A model generated the notes under the pieces. That model was not told the origin of the DNA. It saw only the letters and a list, made by a program, of their open reading frames with translations, and did no database searches. A program made the translations under genes and the position numbers. From JAFDVL01 sp964631865 (GTDB lineage Bacteria; Acidobacteriota; Blastocatellia; RBC074), in the NCBI GenBank assembly GCA_964631865.1, contig CAZWAK010000004.1, positions 53,868-117,867 of the forward strand: 64,000 bases of DNA, given 5' to 3'. Within the stretch, counting starts at the first letter, position 1, and every line of letters starts with the position of its first letter. Positions 52,178-60,451 of the stretch are shown in pieces.

Positions 52178-52783
52178 CTAATTTTGACTGCCGCCGTTGA
52201 GCCGCGCGTTGAGATAACGATCTACCGTATCCGATAATTTTTGGACGGACTCTTCTAAACGGGTAAGCCGTTCGTCCGCTTGCGAATGCGATTCCATCAG
52301 CCTCTTTAGCACGTCGTTCGTATGCAATTGGGTCTCGGTCAAGGTCTTCAAGGTTTCATCGGTGCGAAACTGTTTTTCAGCCAATTTTTCCAGCACTTCA
52401 TCGGTGCGGGTCTGGTTGTCTGCGAGTTGCTGGAGCTTTTCATCGGTGCGGGCCTGGGCTGTAAACAATTGCTCAATGTACTCCTCCGTGCGCATTTGCA
52501 CTTTGGTGATAACGTCAAAGTAGTGTTCCAGCTTTTCTTCGGTACGGGCTTGCGCTGCCGTGACTTTTTGGATTTGCGCATCCATTTTTGTGGCTCGCTG
52601 CGCCATTTCCAGTTCAAACGCCGCTTGTCGCTGCGCCATTTCTTGCGCAAACGCTGCTTGCCGCTCTGCTTGGCGTTGCTCAAACTCCTCCTGACGCAGC
52701 GCCTGCTGCGCTTGCGTCTCGGCCAAGCGGTTCAGCGTCACACTGGCCTGCGCTAAAGTAGCTTGTATTTCTTCGGTAGTCAT
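52178..52783 (-). CDS. Coiled-coil protein, long twin
   Basis: The 201-residue protein is almost all coiled coil, rich in Gln, Glu and Arg, with internal repeats of the type ARTDEKLQQLADNQTRTDEV. It ends RLEESVQKLSDTVDRYLNAR plus LNGGSQN, the shared tail. No membrane segment or signal peptide is present. Its position inside the amidohydrolase cluster, and the repeated tail in the neighbour, suggest a local duplication followed by expansion of the repeat part. Confidence 0.7.
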   Translation of the reverse strand: MTTEEIQATLAQASVTLNRLAETQAQQALRQEEFEQRQAERQAAFAQEMAQRQAAFELEMAQRATKMDAQIQKVTAAQARTEEKLEHYFDVITKVQMRTEEYIEQLFTAQARTDEKLQQLADNQTRTDEVLEKLAEKQFRTDETLKTLTETQLHTNDVLKRLMESHSQADERLTRLEESVQKLSDTVDRYLNARLNGGSQN

Positions 52784-52792
52784 CGTCTTGCC

Positions 52793-54202
52793 TCAGTTTT
52801 TCTTCTTTCCGTGCAGATGCGTGTCCCAATCATCATCCGTCGGGATCGTCGGCGGTTGCGGCAAGGTCGGCTGCGTGACGCCGGGCATCCGCTTTTCGCG
52901 TTCGATCAGGGCTTTCTTTTCCTGGACAAGCTTCTCGCGCATTTCCAAATCTTTCTTGCGGTCGAAATACACTTCGCCTTCGATCAACGTCATTTCGGGG
53001 CGCGAATAAACGCTGAACGGATGGCCGTTGAAGAGCACGATATCCGCGTCTTTGCCGACGTCAATGCTGCCGACTCGTTTGTCCAGGCGCAGTTGAATCG
53101 CGGGGTTCAGCGTGACCAATCGCAACGCTTCTTCTTCGCTGAGGTCGCCGTACTTCATCATCTTGCCAGCCTCCTGATAAAAGCGGCGGGCGACGTCGTT
53201 GCTGTCGGAGTGAATCGAAACCACGATGCCGCGCCGATGCATGATCGCGGCATTGAAGGGAATGGCGTCGTAGGCTTCCATCTTGTACGCCCACCAATCG
53301 GGCAGGATCGAAGCACTCGCGCCGTGCGCTTTGATTTCGGGCGCGACTTTGTAGCCTTCGAGCACGTGCTGGAACGTATGCACCTTGATGCCGAACTCCT
53401 CGCACAAACGCGCGAGCATCACGATTTCATCGGCGCGATAGCAATGCGAGTGAATGTCAATCTTGCCGCGCAGGATGTCGGCCATCGCTTCGCGCATCAG
53501 GTCTCGACGCGGCGGCATCACGTCTTCACCGCGCTTCTTCGCGGCTTCGTAATCGTCCCACGCCTTGATGTATTCGCGGCCTTCAGTGAAGGCTTGCCGA
53601 ATCGTTTCTTCCACGCCCATGCGGGTCGCAGGGAAGCGCGCCGGTTGGCCGGGAACCTGCGGATTGCCGCGCCGCTTCGGGTTTTCGCCGAGCGCAAATT
53701 TGACGGTGCGCGGGCCATCGCCGATTTGCATTTCCTCGACCGACTTGCCCCATTTCAACTTGATCATATTGTTCTGCCCGCCAATCGCATTCGCGCTGCC
53801 GTGCAGTTGATGAATCAGCGTTGTGCCGCCCGCGAGTTGGCGGTAGATGTTAATGTCGGTGTTGTTGACGACATCGCGCATCCGCACCATCGCTGTGACC
53901 GAGAGTGAGCCTTCGTTCACGCCGTCGAGCGCCGAGTGGGAGTGCGAGTCAATAAAACCGGGCGTGACGAACATTCCTGTCGCATCAATCACTTTCGCGT
54001 TCGGCGACGCGGTGACTTTGTCGGCTTTGTCTACGGCGACAATTTTGCCGTCCCGAATCAGGATCGAACCATTTGTGATCGTGCCGTGCGACGCGGTCAT
54101 GATCGTGGCGTTGCGAATCAGCGTTTCGTTGCTTTGCGCGAAGGCAACGACGCTCAACGCACAAAGCAAAACAGTGAGAGAAAGGAAGCGATAAGTTTTC
54201 AT
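52793..54202 (-). CDS. Exported amidohydrolase with HxH metal site
   Basis: The 469-residue protein has a signal peptide (FLSLTVLLCALSVVAFAQ). The metal-binding motif HSHS (H87, H89) lies in PGFIDSHSHSALDG. Later blocks DIHSHCYRADEI, FQHVLEGYKVAPE and VSIHSDSND, and a closing IDVGKDADIVLFNGHPF, complete an intact active site for a cyclic amide or imidazolone-type hydrolase. Substrate unknown. It sits between the coiled-coil genes and the third paralogue at 54212. Confidence 0.88.
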   Translation of the reverse strand: MKTYRFLSLTVLLCALSVVAFAQSNETLIRNATIMTASHGTITNGSILIRDGKIVAVDKADKVTASPNAKVIDATGMFVTPGFIDSHSHSALDGVNEGSLSVTAMVRMRDVVNNTDINIYRQLAGGTTLIHQLHGSANAIGGQNNMIKLKWGKSVEEMQIGDGPRTVKFALGENPKRRGNPQVPGQPARFPATRMGVEETIRQAFTEGREYIKAWDDYEAAKKRGEDVMPPRRDLMREAMADILRGKIDIHSHCYRADEIVMLARLCEEFGIKVHTFQHVLEGYKVAPEIKAHGASASILPDWWAYKMEAYDAIPFNAAIMHRRGIVVSIHSDSNDVARRFYQEAGKMMKYGDLSEEEALRLVTLNPAIQLRLDKRVGSIDVGKDADIVLFNGHPFSVYSRPEMTLIEGEVYFDRKKDLEMREKLVQEKKALIEREKRMPGVTQPTLPQPPTIPTDDDWDTHLHGKKKN

Positions 54203-54211
54203 GCGTATCTC

Positions 54212-55960
54212 CTATTGCGGTTTCCGTGTACCGCTGAAATCGTAACTGGTGTCGTTGGTTTGCATCATGCCGGACAACGCATTGCCTTCGATCTTCGCGC
54301 GTGCGCCGATGGTGAGTTCGTTGTCGTTGTATTTGAGGACATACACAAAGCTCAATTCGTTGCCCTCCAATTTCACATCGCCAATCGGAATCATGCCGTC
54401 GCGCGAAGAGATTTCGCCCGTGATTTTGTTGCCGTCCTGTTTGAGCACCAGCGTGCGCGAGACAGGGCCGCCACCGGGCGGATTCACGGTCAATGTCCAC
54501 GTGCCTGCGACGTTGACGGCATTCTGTGCGGGCGCAGCGGCTTCGGCATTGGGCGCGGCATTCGGCGGACGTCCGCCGCCACCGGGTCTGCCGCCGCCGG
54601 GGCCACCGGGCATTCCACCCGGCATTGCGCGCGGCGGCGCGGGCGCATCTTTGATGACGTATTGCTTGCCGTCTACGAACGTGTGTTTGACTTTTGTGTC
54701 TTTGCCGAAGAGATCGCCGCTCGTCACGATCAGGTTGGCGATCTTGCCTTTTTCGATGCTGCCGAGTTGTTCGGACACGCCGAAGATTTGCGCCGGATAG
54801 AGGGTCATCGCCTTCAACGCTTCGTCTTTCGGCAAGCCCGCTTCAATCGCGCGCGCAGCGTTGGCAAGGAAGTCCGTTGGGCGTGTCAGCGTGCCGGAAG
54901 TGAAGGCGAATTTCACGCCAGCTTTGTGCAGCGCGGCGGCGGCTTTCGGCGCTTCGGCGCGGTCTTTCAGCACGCGCAAGGCTTCGGATTCAGGGTCTTC
55001 GATGTTCGCGGGTTTTTGCGGGAAGCTCAAGCTCAGCAGCACGGTCGCGTCTTTTTGTTTCAGGTAATCCGCGACGAGATAACTTTGCGTTGCGCCTGCG
55101 AGCAGGTATTTCAAATTGAATTCTTCGGCGAGCGCGACGGCGCGGCGGATTTCGCGCTCGCTCGTGACGTTCAGAATCACGGGCATTTTGCCGTTCACGA
55201 CCGGAATCAACGACTCGCTGGATTTGTTATGCGCCGGACGATTTTTGCCGCGCGGCGCTTTGCTGTACCACGCCCATTCGTCGCGGTAATGCTGTGCATC
55301 CATGAACGCCTGGCGCAGGAACGCGAAGATGCCCATACCGGAACTTGGATAGCCGCCGCCAAAGCCGCCGCCCGCACGATTGAAGCCAATGCTCAACGAA
55401 TGCGGCGCTTTCAGCAATAACTTGTCCGACGCTTCATTGCCCAGCGTGATGAAGGCGGTTTGCCCACGAAAGATGCCGTCGCGCGGCGCGGTCAACGCTG
55501 CCGTGATTCCGGCGCTGCGTTGTGGGTCGAACGTGTCAGCGGCGATTTGCAATTGCTCGGTGACAGCAACTTCGGGCAGCAAACCGGCGTTGGTGGTCGG
55601 CGCGTTCATCAGCGCCATAATCGCGGCTTGCGGATTCGCCGCCAATGCTGCTTGATTCGGCCCCGTCGGTTGCGCGGGCGGGCGAATGCCATAGCTCGTG
55701 TACGCATCAATCAAACCAGGATAGACCATCATCCCCGTCGCATCTACGACGCGCGCATCCGCCGGAACCGCGACATCCGCGCCGACCGCCGCGATCAAGC
55801 CGTTGCGAATCACGACGACGCCGTTCGGAATCGTCGCGCCGCTCACGGTGACGACCGTGCCGCCTTTGATGGCGTAAGTTTCGTTGGTTTGCGCGTGCGC
55901 ATTTGTAAAGAGAAAGAAGGCGAGTACAGCAACAAGCCGGGAAATGCTTTGCAGTTTCAT
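54212..55960 (-). CDS. Exported amidohydrolase-like protein with Gly/Pro-rich linker and beta domain
   Basis: From the ATG at 55960 (MKLQSISRLVAVLAFFLF) the 582-residue protein has a signal peptide and an amidohydrolase domain (to about 430) in which PGLIDAYTSYG replaces the HxH site. A linker rich in Gly, Pro and Arg (PGGMPGGPGGGRPGGGGRPP) follows. A C-terminal lipocalin-like beta domain (VAGTWTLTVNPPGGGPV; ISSRDGMIPIG; ALSGMMQTNDTSYDFSG) ends it. A much longer frame starting at 56404 is rejected because it has no ribosome-binding site and antisense composition. The lost metal site suggests it is not a classical hydrolase. Confidence 0.85.
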   Translation of the reverse strand: MKLQSISRLVAVLAFFLFTNAHAQTNETYAIKGGTVVTVSGATIPNGVVVIRNGLIAAVGADVAVPADARVVDATGMMVYPGLIDAYTSYGIRPPAQPTGPNQAALAANPQAAIMALMNAPTTNAGLLPEVAVTEQLQIAADTFDPQRSAGITAALTAPRDGIFRGQTAFITLGNEASDKLLLKAPHSLSIGFNRAGGGFGGGYPSSGMGIFAFLRQAFMDAQHYRDEWAWYSKAPRGKNRPAHNKSSESLIPVVNGKMPVILNVTSEREIRRAVALAEEFNLKYLLAGATQSYLVADYLKQKDATVLLSLSFPQKPANIEDPESEALRVLKDRAEAPKAAAALHKAGVKFAFTSGTLTRPTDFLANAARAIEAGLPKDEALKAMTLYPAQIFGVSEQLGSIEKGKIANLIVTSGDLFGKDTKVKHTFVDGKQYVIKDAPAPPRAMPGGMPGGPGGGRPGGGGRPPNAAPNAEAAAPAQNAVNVAGTWTLTVNPPGGGPVSRTLVLKQDGNKITGEISSRDGMIPIGDVKLEGNELSFVYVLKYNDNELTIGARAKIEGNALSGMMQTNDTSYDFSGTRKPQ

Positions 55961-56046
55961 GGGCAATAGACTCCTGAAAAGTACAGACAATATTTGCAGA
56001 GGTGCATAATCTAACGCATCCTGAGAGCAAGGAAAAGAGACGCAAG

Positions 56047-56757
56047 ATGAACGAGCCAAAAATCCAAATGGTTTTCTTTGACGCCGCTGGGACGCTCTTC
56101 GACGTACGCGGCAGCGTCGGTGAAATTTATGCGCGGTTTGCCGCGCGATATGGCAAGCACGTTGCCGCCGAAGATGTGCAGCACGAATTTGGGCAACAGT
56201 TTCGCCGCCAGCCGCCGATGGCCTTTGCGCGCGAGTTGCCGCACGCCGAACGATTGCGGATGGAACAAAACTGGTGGCGTGATTTGGTGCGCGCGGTCTT
56301 CGCACGCTGGGGCGAGTTTCCCCAGTTTGAGGATTACTTTGAGGAAATCTTTGAATTCTTTCGCCGCGCCGAGGCGTGGGAGGTGTTCGCGGACACCGCC
56401 CCAACGCTTACGCAACTCAAAGCGCAGGGCTATCGCATCGGGCTGATCTCGAATTTCGATACGCGGTTGTATGACCTGCTGGAAGGCTTGCAACTGCGCA
56501 CATACTTCGATGCCGTTTACGTCTCAACCGAAGTTGGTGCAGCGAAGCCAGACGCGGAAATCTTTCGTTTTGCTTTGCAACAAAACGGCCTCGCGCCCGC
56601 CCAGGCATTGCACGTTGGAGATCGCTGGCAGGAAGATGTCGAAGGCGCACGCGCGGCAGGTTTGCGTGCCGTTTGGCTCAATCGAAACAACGCGCCCAGC
56701 CCTGCGCCAACCGTTGCGCAGCTTTCGTCCTTACAGCAAATTCTCGCGCTGGTCTGA
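56047..56757 (+). CDS. HAD-superfamily hydrolase (HDHD3/DREG-2-like)
   Basis: From the ATG at 56047 the 236-residue protein has the HAD motifs: D12 in VFFDAAGTLF, T/S motif LISNFDTRL, K in AAKPDAEIF, and the acidic GDRWQEDVEGARAAG. The usual second aspartate of motif I (DxD) is alanine (A14), a feature of the DREG-2/HDHD3 group. It is cytoplasmic and its substrate is unknown. AAGGAAAAGAG precedes the start. It diverges from the amidohydrolase operon. Confidence 0.87.
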   Translation: MNEPKIQMVFFDAAGTLFDVRGSVGEIYARFAARYGKHVAAEDVQHEFGQQFRRQPPMAFARELPHAERLRMEQNWWRDLVRAVFARWGEFPQFEDYFEEIFEFFRRAEAWEVFADTAPTLTQLKAQGYRIGLISNFDTRLYDLLEGLQLRTYFDAVYVSTEVGAAKPDAEIFRFALQQNGLAPAQALHVGDRWQEDVEGARAAGLRAVWLNRNNAPSPAPTVAQLSSLQQILALV

Positions 56758-56835
56758 AAACGCTTGAACGAAAGGCAGTGGTTTGACGTACAATCTGCCA
56801 GACAGGAGCAGGTCATTTACCTGCCCCAACAAATT

Positions 56836-58239
56836 ATGGAAAAGCAGAAACAAAAGAGACCGACGAGTTCATCCGCATCCAGTTCTTCGACGGCTTCCGG
56901 CGACAATCAAGTCACCAACTGGTTTCAGCAAGACTTGACGCGCCGCAGCGCCACCAAACGCATCGGCAAGGGCATGGCCTGGGCTGCCGGATTGGGGATG
57001 GTGGGACTGACGGGCTATCAAATTTTTAGCGATGACGACACCGAAGTCTCGCAAGACTCGCTGGAATTGCAGAAAAAAGAAGGCTGGAACATCGGCGCGA
57101 CGGATCGCAAATTGAATTTCGATCCGACCTTCACGTCTGCGACTGCGAGCGTGCCGGATTCGGACTGGAAGCAATATCTCGAACCGAACAAATTGATCGC
57201 GGCCTATCAACCAGCCAGCGCGACGTGGCAGCCGTATTTTGTGCCGTCGCTGATTCAATCGCTGGCGCAACCGACGCTGCGCGAGCAAATCAAGCCCGTC
57301 AAAACGACGTTGATGGAACAGACTTACGACCAAGCGACCGCACTGAAAGAATTGTTGTCGCAATCGGCGAACGCGAACGAATCGCTGATTGTCTCCGATA
57401 TGGAAGGCATGTATTCGGTTGCACTCGGTGCGGCAATGGCAGACTTTGCGCACATTGTGCCGGACTTCGATAACTGGCCGCATCCGCTCGGTGTCGTGCG
57501 CTCACACGAAACGCTCGGCGCGATGGTCTATTACGCCAAAGAAATCGAAGACAAAAAAGCCAAGCTGCAAGACAAAGCGCCTGCGGTGTTGCTGCTCGAC
57601 AATCAACGACTGAACGAATACAAAGACGAAGAAAACCAATTCGACAATCGCTATCTGGCGAAGCTTCCGTCGGCGAATGACCTGAAACAACGCGGCATCA
57701 CGAGCCTGCTCTACGTGGTCAAAGACGAGAAGCGCAAGGAAGAGATGGACGATTTGAACGACGAGTTTGTCGAATTGGAAAAGCAAGGCATCAGCACGCG
57801 CTTCTTGCGCTTGTCGGAATTCAAACCCGCAACGGATACCGTCGCCGCAGGCACGACGCCAACACCGACAACAGGCACGACGACACCCGTTCGGAATCAC
57901 TACTACTACGGCGGTTCGCCCATGCTGCATTGGTGGTTTTTCAGTCACTATTATTACTCGCCGTATCCGTATGCGTACACGACATACGGCGGTAATCGCT
58001 ATGCCTATTCGCGTCCGACTACGCCGCCGCCTTTTTCGCCGCCCGCGTATCGCCCCGTCTCGCGTCCGACGATGTTCAGCGGCACGCGCGTGGGCGGCGC
58101 AAGCGGCATCGGGCGCAATCGTCCGAGCGGCTTCGGGCGCACGAGCGTGCGCATGTCCTCGAGCGGACAAGTCACGGGCGTGCGTTCGGGCCGTTCCGGT
58201 TCGTACGGTCGCAGCGGCGGCGGATGGTTTGGCGGGTAA
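56836..58239 (+). CDS. Uncharacterised protein with Tyr/Pro and Ser/Gly/Arg-rich tail
   Basis: From the ATG at 56836 (MEKQKQKRPTSSSA) the 467-residue protein has a Ser-rich N-terminus, one hydrophobic segment (GMAWAAGLGMVGLTGYQIF), a globular middle (LIAAYQPASATWQPYF; VSDMEGMYSVALGAAMADF), and a low-complexity C-terminus rich in Tyr, Pro, Gly, Ser and Arg (HYYYGGSPMLHWW; GRSGSYGRSGGGWFGG). No family is recognised. It is followed by a DUF1517-like gene on the same strand, and such tails also occur in DUF1517 proteins, so the two may act together. Confidence 0.7.
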   Translation: MEKQKQKRPTSSSASSSSTASGDNQVTNWFQQDLTRRSATKRIGKGMAWAAGLGMVGLTGYQIFSDDDTEVSQDSLELQKKEGWNIGATDRKLNFDPTFTSATASVPDSDWKQYLEPNKLIAAYQPASATWQPYFVPSLIQSLAQPTLREQIKPVKTTLMEQTYDQATALKELLSQSANANESLIVSDMEGMYSVALGAAMADFAHIVPDFDNWPHPLGVVRSHETLGAMVYYAKEIEDKKAKLQDKAPAVLLLDNQRLNEYKDEENQFDNRYLAKLPSANDLKQRGITSLLYVVKDEKRKEEMDDLNDEFVELEKQGISTRFLRLSEFKPATDTVAAGTTPTPTTGTTTPVRNHYYYGGSPMLHWWFFSHYYYSPYPYAYTTYGGNRYAYSRPTTPPPFSPPAYRPVSRPTMFSGTRVGGASGIGRNRPSGFGRTSVRMSSSGQVTGVRSGRSGSYGRSGGGWFGG

Positions 58240-58241
58240 TA

Positions 58242-58350
58242 TTTATTTCCCATTTCCCATTTGATATTTGTCATTTGTCATTGCTTAGTGATTCACTCAC
58301 TGGTAACCGATGAAAAATGAAAAATGACAAGTGAAAAATGGGAAATGACC
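58242..58350. repeat. Inverted 7-bp repeat array (CATTTGT/AAAATGA)
   Basis: CATTTCC, CATTTGA, TATTTGT, CATTTGT, CATTG units are followed after about 30 bases by AAAATGA, AAAATGA, CAAGTGA, AAAATGG, GAAATGA. It lies between two same-strand genes and is close to the 63046-63160 family. Confidence 0.85.
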
Positions 58351-58365
58351 TGACCCCAAAAAATT

Positions 58366-59172
58366 ATGCTCCTGATTCTTCTCGGCACGTTCGCCTATCT
58401 CTTATTGATGCTGTTTCTCGGTGGCTTGCTGGTCGGTGGCATTTACATGGCCACGCGCAAACAGCCGGGGCAAATTGATGAAGGCCGTCGCTCGTTCATC
58501 GGCATGGGCGGGCAGGAAGCGACCGATTACACCGTCTTTTTAGGCATGCAATTGGTGATTCAAGTCTTCGGCAGCGACGATCTGCGCGCGCAACTCAAAC
58601 AGCTTGTAGACGCCGAAGAATACGACGCGCAAGGCAAGCGGCGCTTTATGAAATCCGTCGCGTCGGTGCTGCTCGATAATCAATATGCGTGGGAGTACGG
58701 CTACTGGGATTACCGCACCGACGCCAACGACGCGATTCAGAATTTCTCGCAATGGCAGAACGAAATCGAAGCTTCGATGGCGACGGAAACCAGCGAACTC
58801 GGCAGCGAAGTAGATCGCCTGAACCGCTATTCCGACAGCAAAGAATATGTCGTCGTGAGCTTGATGATGTTGATTGACAGCCGTGATGAAGCCGTCGAAG
58901 ACGATGTCGGCGCGTATGAATTCCGCCCGACCTATCAGCAATTGGCGCAGCCGCTGCGGTCTTCAGTGGAAGAAATCACCGAGCCGTATTACTGGCGCAC
59001 GACGACCTTCATCACCTTGCTCGAAGCCATTCGCGCGCTGGATCCACGCGCCATCGAACGGGATGCGTTTTTCGTCTATCCCGGCACCGAACACGACGGG
59101 ATTTCTTCGATGGATTTGCTCGGCGATGCGTCGTGGAAATATTTGACGGATCATCCGCTGCGGTTCAGTTGA
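58366..59172 (+). CDS. DUF1517-like membrane protein
   Basis: The 268-residue protein begins with a membrane segment (LLILLGTFAYLLLMLFLGGLLVGG). It has TDYTVFLGMQLVIQVFGSDDLRAQL, LDNQYAWEYGYWDYR and KEYVVVSLMMLIDSRDE, which resemble the DUF1517 layout (an early conserved strand, LLxxxxYWxYG, then EYIVVTLL). The assignment is tentative. It lies just after an array and the 467-residue protein, as the second gene of a possible pair. Confidence 0.6.
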   Translation: MLLILLGTFAYLLLMLFLGGLLVGGIYMATRKQPGQIDEGRRSFIGMGGQEATDYTVFLGMQLVIQVFGSDDLRAQLKQLVDAEEYDAQGKRRFMKSVASVLLDNQYAWEYGYWDYRTDANDAIQNFSQWQNEIEASMATETSELGSEVDRLNRYSDSKEYVVVSLMMLIDSRDEAVEDDVGAYEFRPTYQQLAQPLRSSVEEITEPYYWRTTTFITLLEAIRALDPRAIERDAFFVYPGTEHDGISSMDLLGDASWKYLTDHPLRFS

Positions 59173-59177
59173 GCTTA

Positions 59178-59252
59178 CGGATACAGTACGACGAGCGGTA
59201 GCGAGTTGATGAGAGATTTATCAACTCGCTACCGCTCGTCGTACTGTATCCG
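59178..59252. repeat. Perfect 33-bp inverted repeat
   Basis: 33-base arms at 59178-59210 and 59220-59252 are perfect complements around a nine-base loop. The core GAGCGGTAGCG is shared with the 39050-39236 element. It lies between convergent genes, where it could end transcription from both sides. Confidence 0.92.
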
Positions 59253-59292
59253 ACGCACTCGCCGCTTTTCTTCAGTCTTTTACCTCATCACA

Positions 59293-59811
59293 TCAATTGC
59301 CCGGACGTCCGCCGCCACCGCGCCGACCGCCACCATTGGGCGGGCCATCCTGATTCTCTTCCATCGCTTTGCGCAGTTCGGCCAACTTCGCTTTTTGCTC
59401 CGGCGTGAGCAGGTTATAAATTGCCGCTTCCGTCTTGGCGCGGATGATGTGCAGTTCGGTTTGCAATTGCGACATCTTGACCGCCAGCGCGCGTGCCGCC
59501 GCTTCGTCAAACGTCGGCGCTTCGATCAGCGCGCGCGCTTGTTCGGCGAGCGGTTTGAGTTGCTCAAGGTACGGTTGCGATGCGGTCTGTGCTTGTTCGC
59601 GCAAGGCTTTGATCTGCGCCTTTTGTGCCTCGGTCAAGTTCAGCACGCGGGCGAAACGGGCTTCCATATTGCCGCCGCCGGGGCCGCCTTGCCCCACGAA
59701 GTTCTGTCCGCCTCTGGCCCACGGCGGTTGCGCGTCGGTGATGACAAAGCCACCGAGGAGCAGGGTCAAAGCCAAATTCAAAAGCATTGTTTGCAGACTC
59801 GTAAAGTTCAT
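59293..59811 (-). CDS. Spy/CpxP-like periplasmic protein (LTxxQ repeats)
   Basis: The 172-residue protein has a signal peptide (LLNLALTLLLGGFVITDA), then LTEAQKAQIKAL (59-70) and LTPEQKAKLAEL (135-146), the two LTxxQ motifs of Spy/CpxP-type proteins. In E. coli these are envelope-stress chaperones under Cpx/Bae control. A Gly/Arg/Pro-rich tail (RRGGGGRPGN) closes it. It is the second gene after a small Gly-rich protein, divergent from a kinase-regulator pair with GTAAA boxes. Confidence 0.82.
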   Translation of the reverse strand: MNFTSLQTMLLNLALTLLLGGFVITDAQPPWARGGQNFVGQGGPGGGNMEARFARVLNLTEAQKAQIKALREQAQTASQPYLEQLKPLAEQARALIEAPTFDEAAARALAVKMSQLQTELHIIRAKTEAAIYNLLTPEQKAKLAELRKAMEENQDGPPNGGGRRGGGGRPGN

Positions 59812-59852
59812 GATTTCTCCTTCTGGTTAGATGAAAATGGATTCAGTTGAAG

Positions 59853-59893
59853 GGGCTGACGCGAACAACGCATCAGCCCGGTTGCGTTGTTCG
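59853..59893 (-). promoter_or_regulatory. Interlocking hairpins in the leader of the Spy-like gene
   Basis: GGGCTGA (59853-59859) pairs with TCAGCCC (59873-59879), and CGAACAACGCA (59862-59872) pairs with TGCGTTGTTCG (59883-59893). The stems interleave, so they form either a pseudoknot or two exclusive folds. The region lies 42 bases upstream of the Spy-like ATG in the 89-base gap of this operon. Confidence 0.5.
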
Positions 59894-59900
59894 ATTGCTC

Positions 59901-60134
59901 TTAGCCACGCGCTTTGCCACCGCCACCCGGACGCCCACCGCCGCCTGGACGCTGTCCCGGTTGTGTGCCGTCGGGGCGCTGTCCACCGGGACGTTGCCCG
60001 CCCACACTGTCAGGGCGTTGCCCTGGTTGTGCGCCATCGGGGCGACCTTTGCCGCCAGGTTGTTGCGCCAAAGTGGCGAGAGACAGGCAGCAAGCCAACA
60101 GGATGGTCAAAATGGTCGTGATGCGAAACTGCAT
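59901..60134 (-). CDS. Small exported Gly/Pro/Arg/Gln-rich protein
   Basis: From the ATG at 60134 (MQFRITTILTILLACCLSLA) the 77-residue protein has a signal peptide and then only low-complexity repeats: QRPGG, RPDGAQPGQ, RPGGGGRPGGGG. No known family. It probably is a disordered secreted or cell-envelope protein. It is first in the minus-strand pair with the Spy-like gene, divergent from the kinase, and lies beside GTAAA boxes. Confidence 0.65.
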   Translation of the reverse strand: MQFRITTILTILLACCLSLATLAQQPGGKGRPDGAQPGQRPDSVGGQRPGGQRPDGTQPGQRPGGGGRPGGGGKARG

Positions 60135-60250
60135 AAAACTTCTCTCCTTACTTGGTTGATGCGTTCGTTCCGTCGTTGGCGCAGCGCCTTTACGGTCTGC
60201 CCTGCTGCCCTCGACACGAAGAAGTAAACCACAGAAACAAGCTGCCGTGT

Positions 60251-60266
60251 GTAAACGGTCGGTAAA
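60251..60266 (-). promoter_or_regulatory. GTAAA-N6-GTAAA box, proximal to the small secreted gene
   Basis: GTAAACGGTCGGTAAA places two GTAAA units 11 bases apart, close to the E. coli CpxR box (GTAAA-N5-GTAAA). It lies 117 bases upstream of the small protein start. Confidence 0.5.
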
Positions 60267-60357
60267 GTGTGAAGCCGCTGTTGCGAGCGAGCGCAATTGT
60301 CACGAGAAGCCCTAAAATCAAGGGGTTCGTGCGTTTTGGCAAAGATTGCTTGAGGCC

Positions 60358-60412
60358 GTAAAAATGTGCGTTGCCAGGTGGTTTGTAAAAATCCGGTAAA
60401 CTCTGTCGTAAA
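60358..60412 (+). promoter_or_regulatory. GTAAA tandem sites upstream of the sensor kinase
   Basis: Four GTAAA units occur at 60358, 60385, 60396 and 60408, the last three 11 and 12 bases apart. The spacing of about one helical turn fits tandem binding by an OmpR-family dimer. The sites end 26 bases upstream of the -10 box of the kinase gene, a good place for activation. Confidence 0.5.
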
Positions 60413-60438
60413 CAATATCCGCGCGCACACAATCGCTT

Positions 60439-60444
60439 TATAAT
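60439..60444 (+). promoter_or_regulatory. TATAAT -10 box of the sensor kinase; possible leaderless start
   Basis: A perfect TATAAT lies seven bases before the ATG at 60452. Initiation 6-8 bases downstream would begin at or within the start codon, so the mRNA may be leaderless. No SD-like sequence precedes the ATG, and no good -35 box is seen, in line with activator dependence. The 317-base gap 60135-60451 otherwise holds the GTAAA sites. Confidence 0.55.
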
Positions 60445-60451
60445 CCGCGCG

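Noticed and set aside
54212..56404. A 730-codon frame for the third amidohydrolase starting at 56404.
   Set aside because: The first ~148 codons are antisense to the HAD gene and arginine-rich; a normal start with signal peptide lies at 55960.
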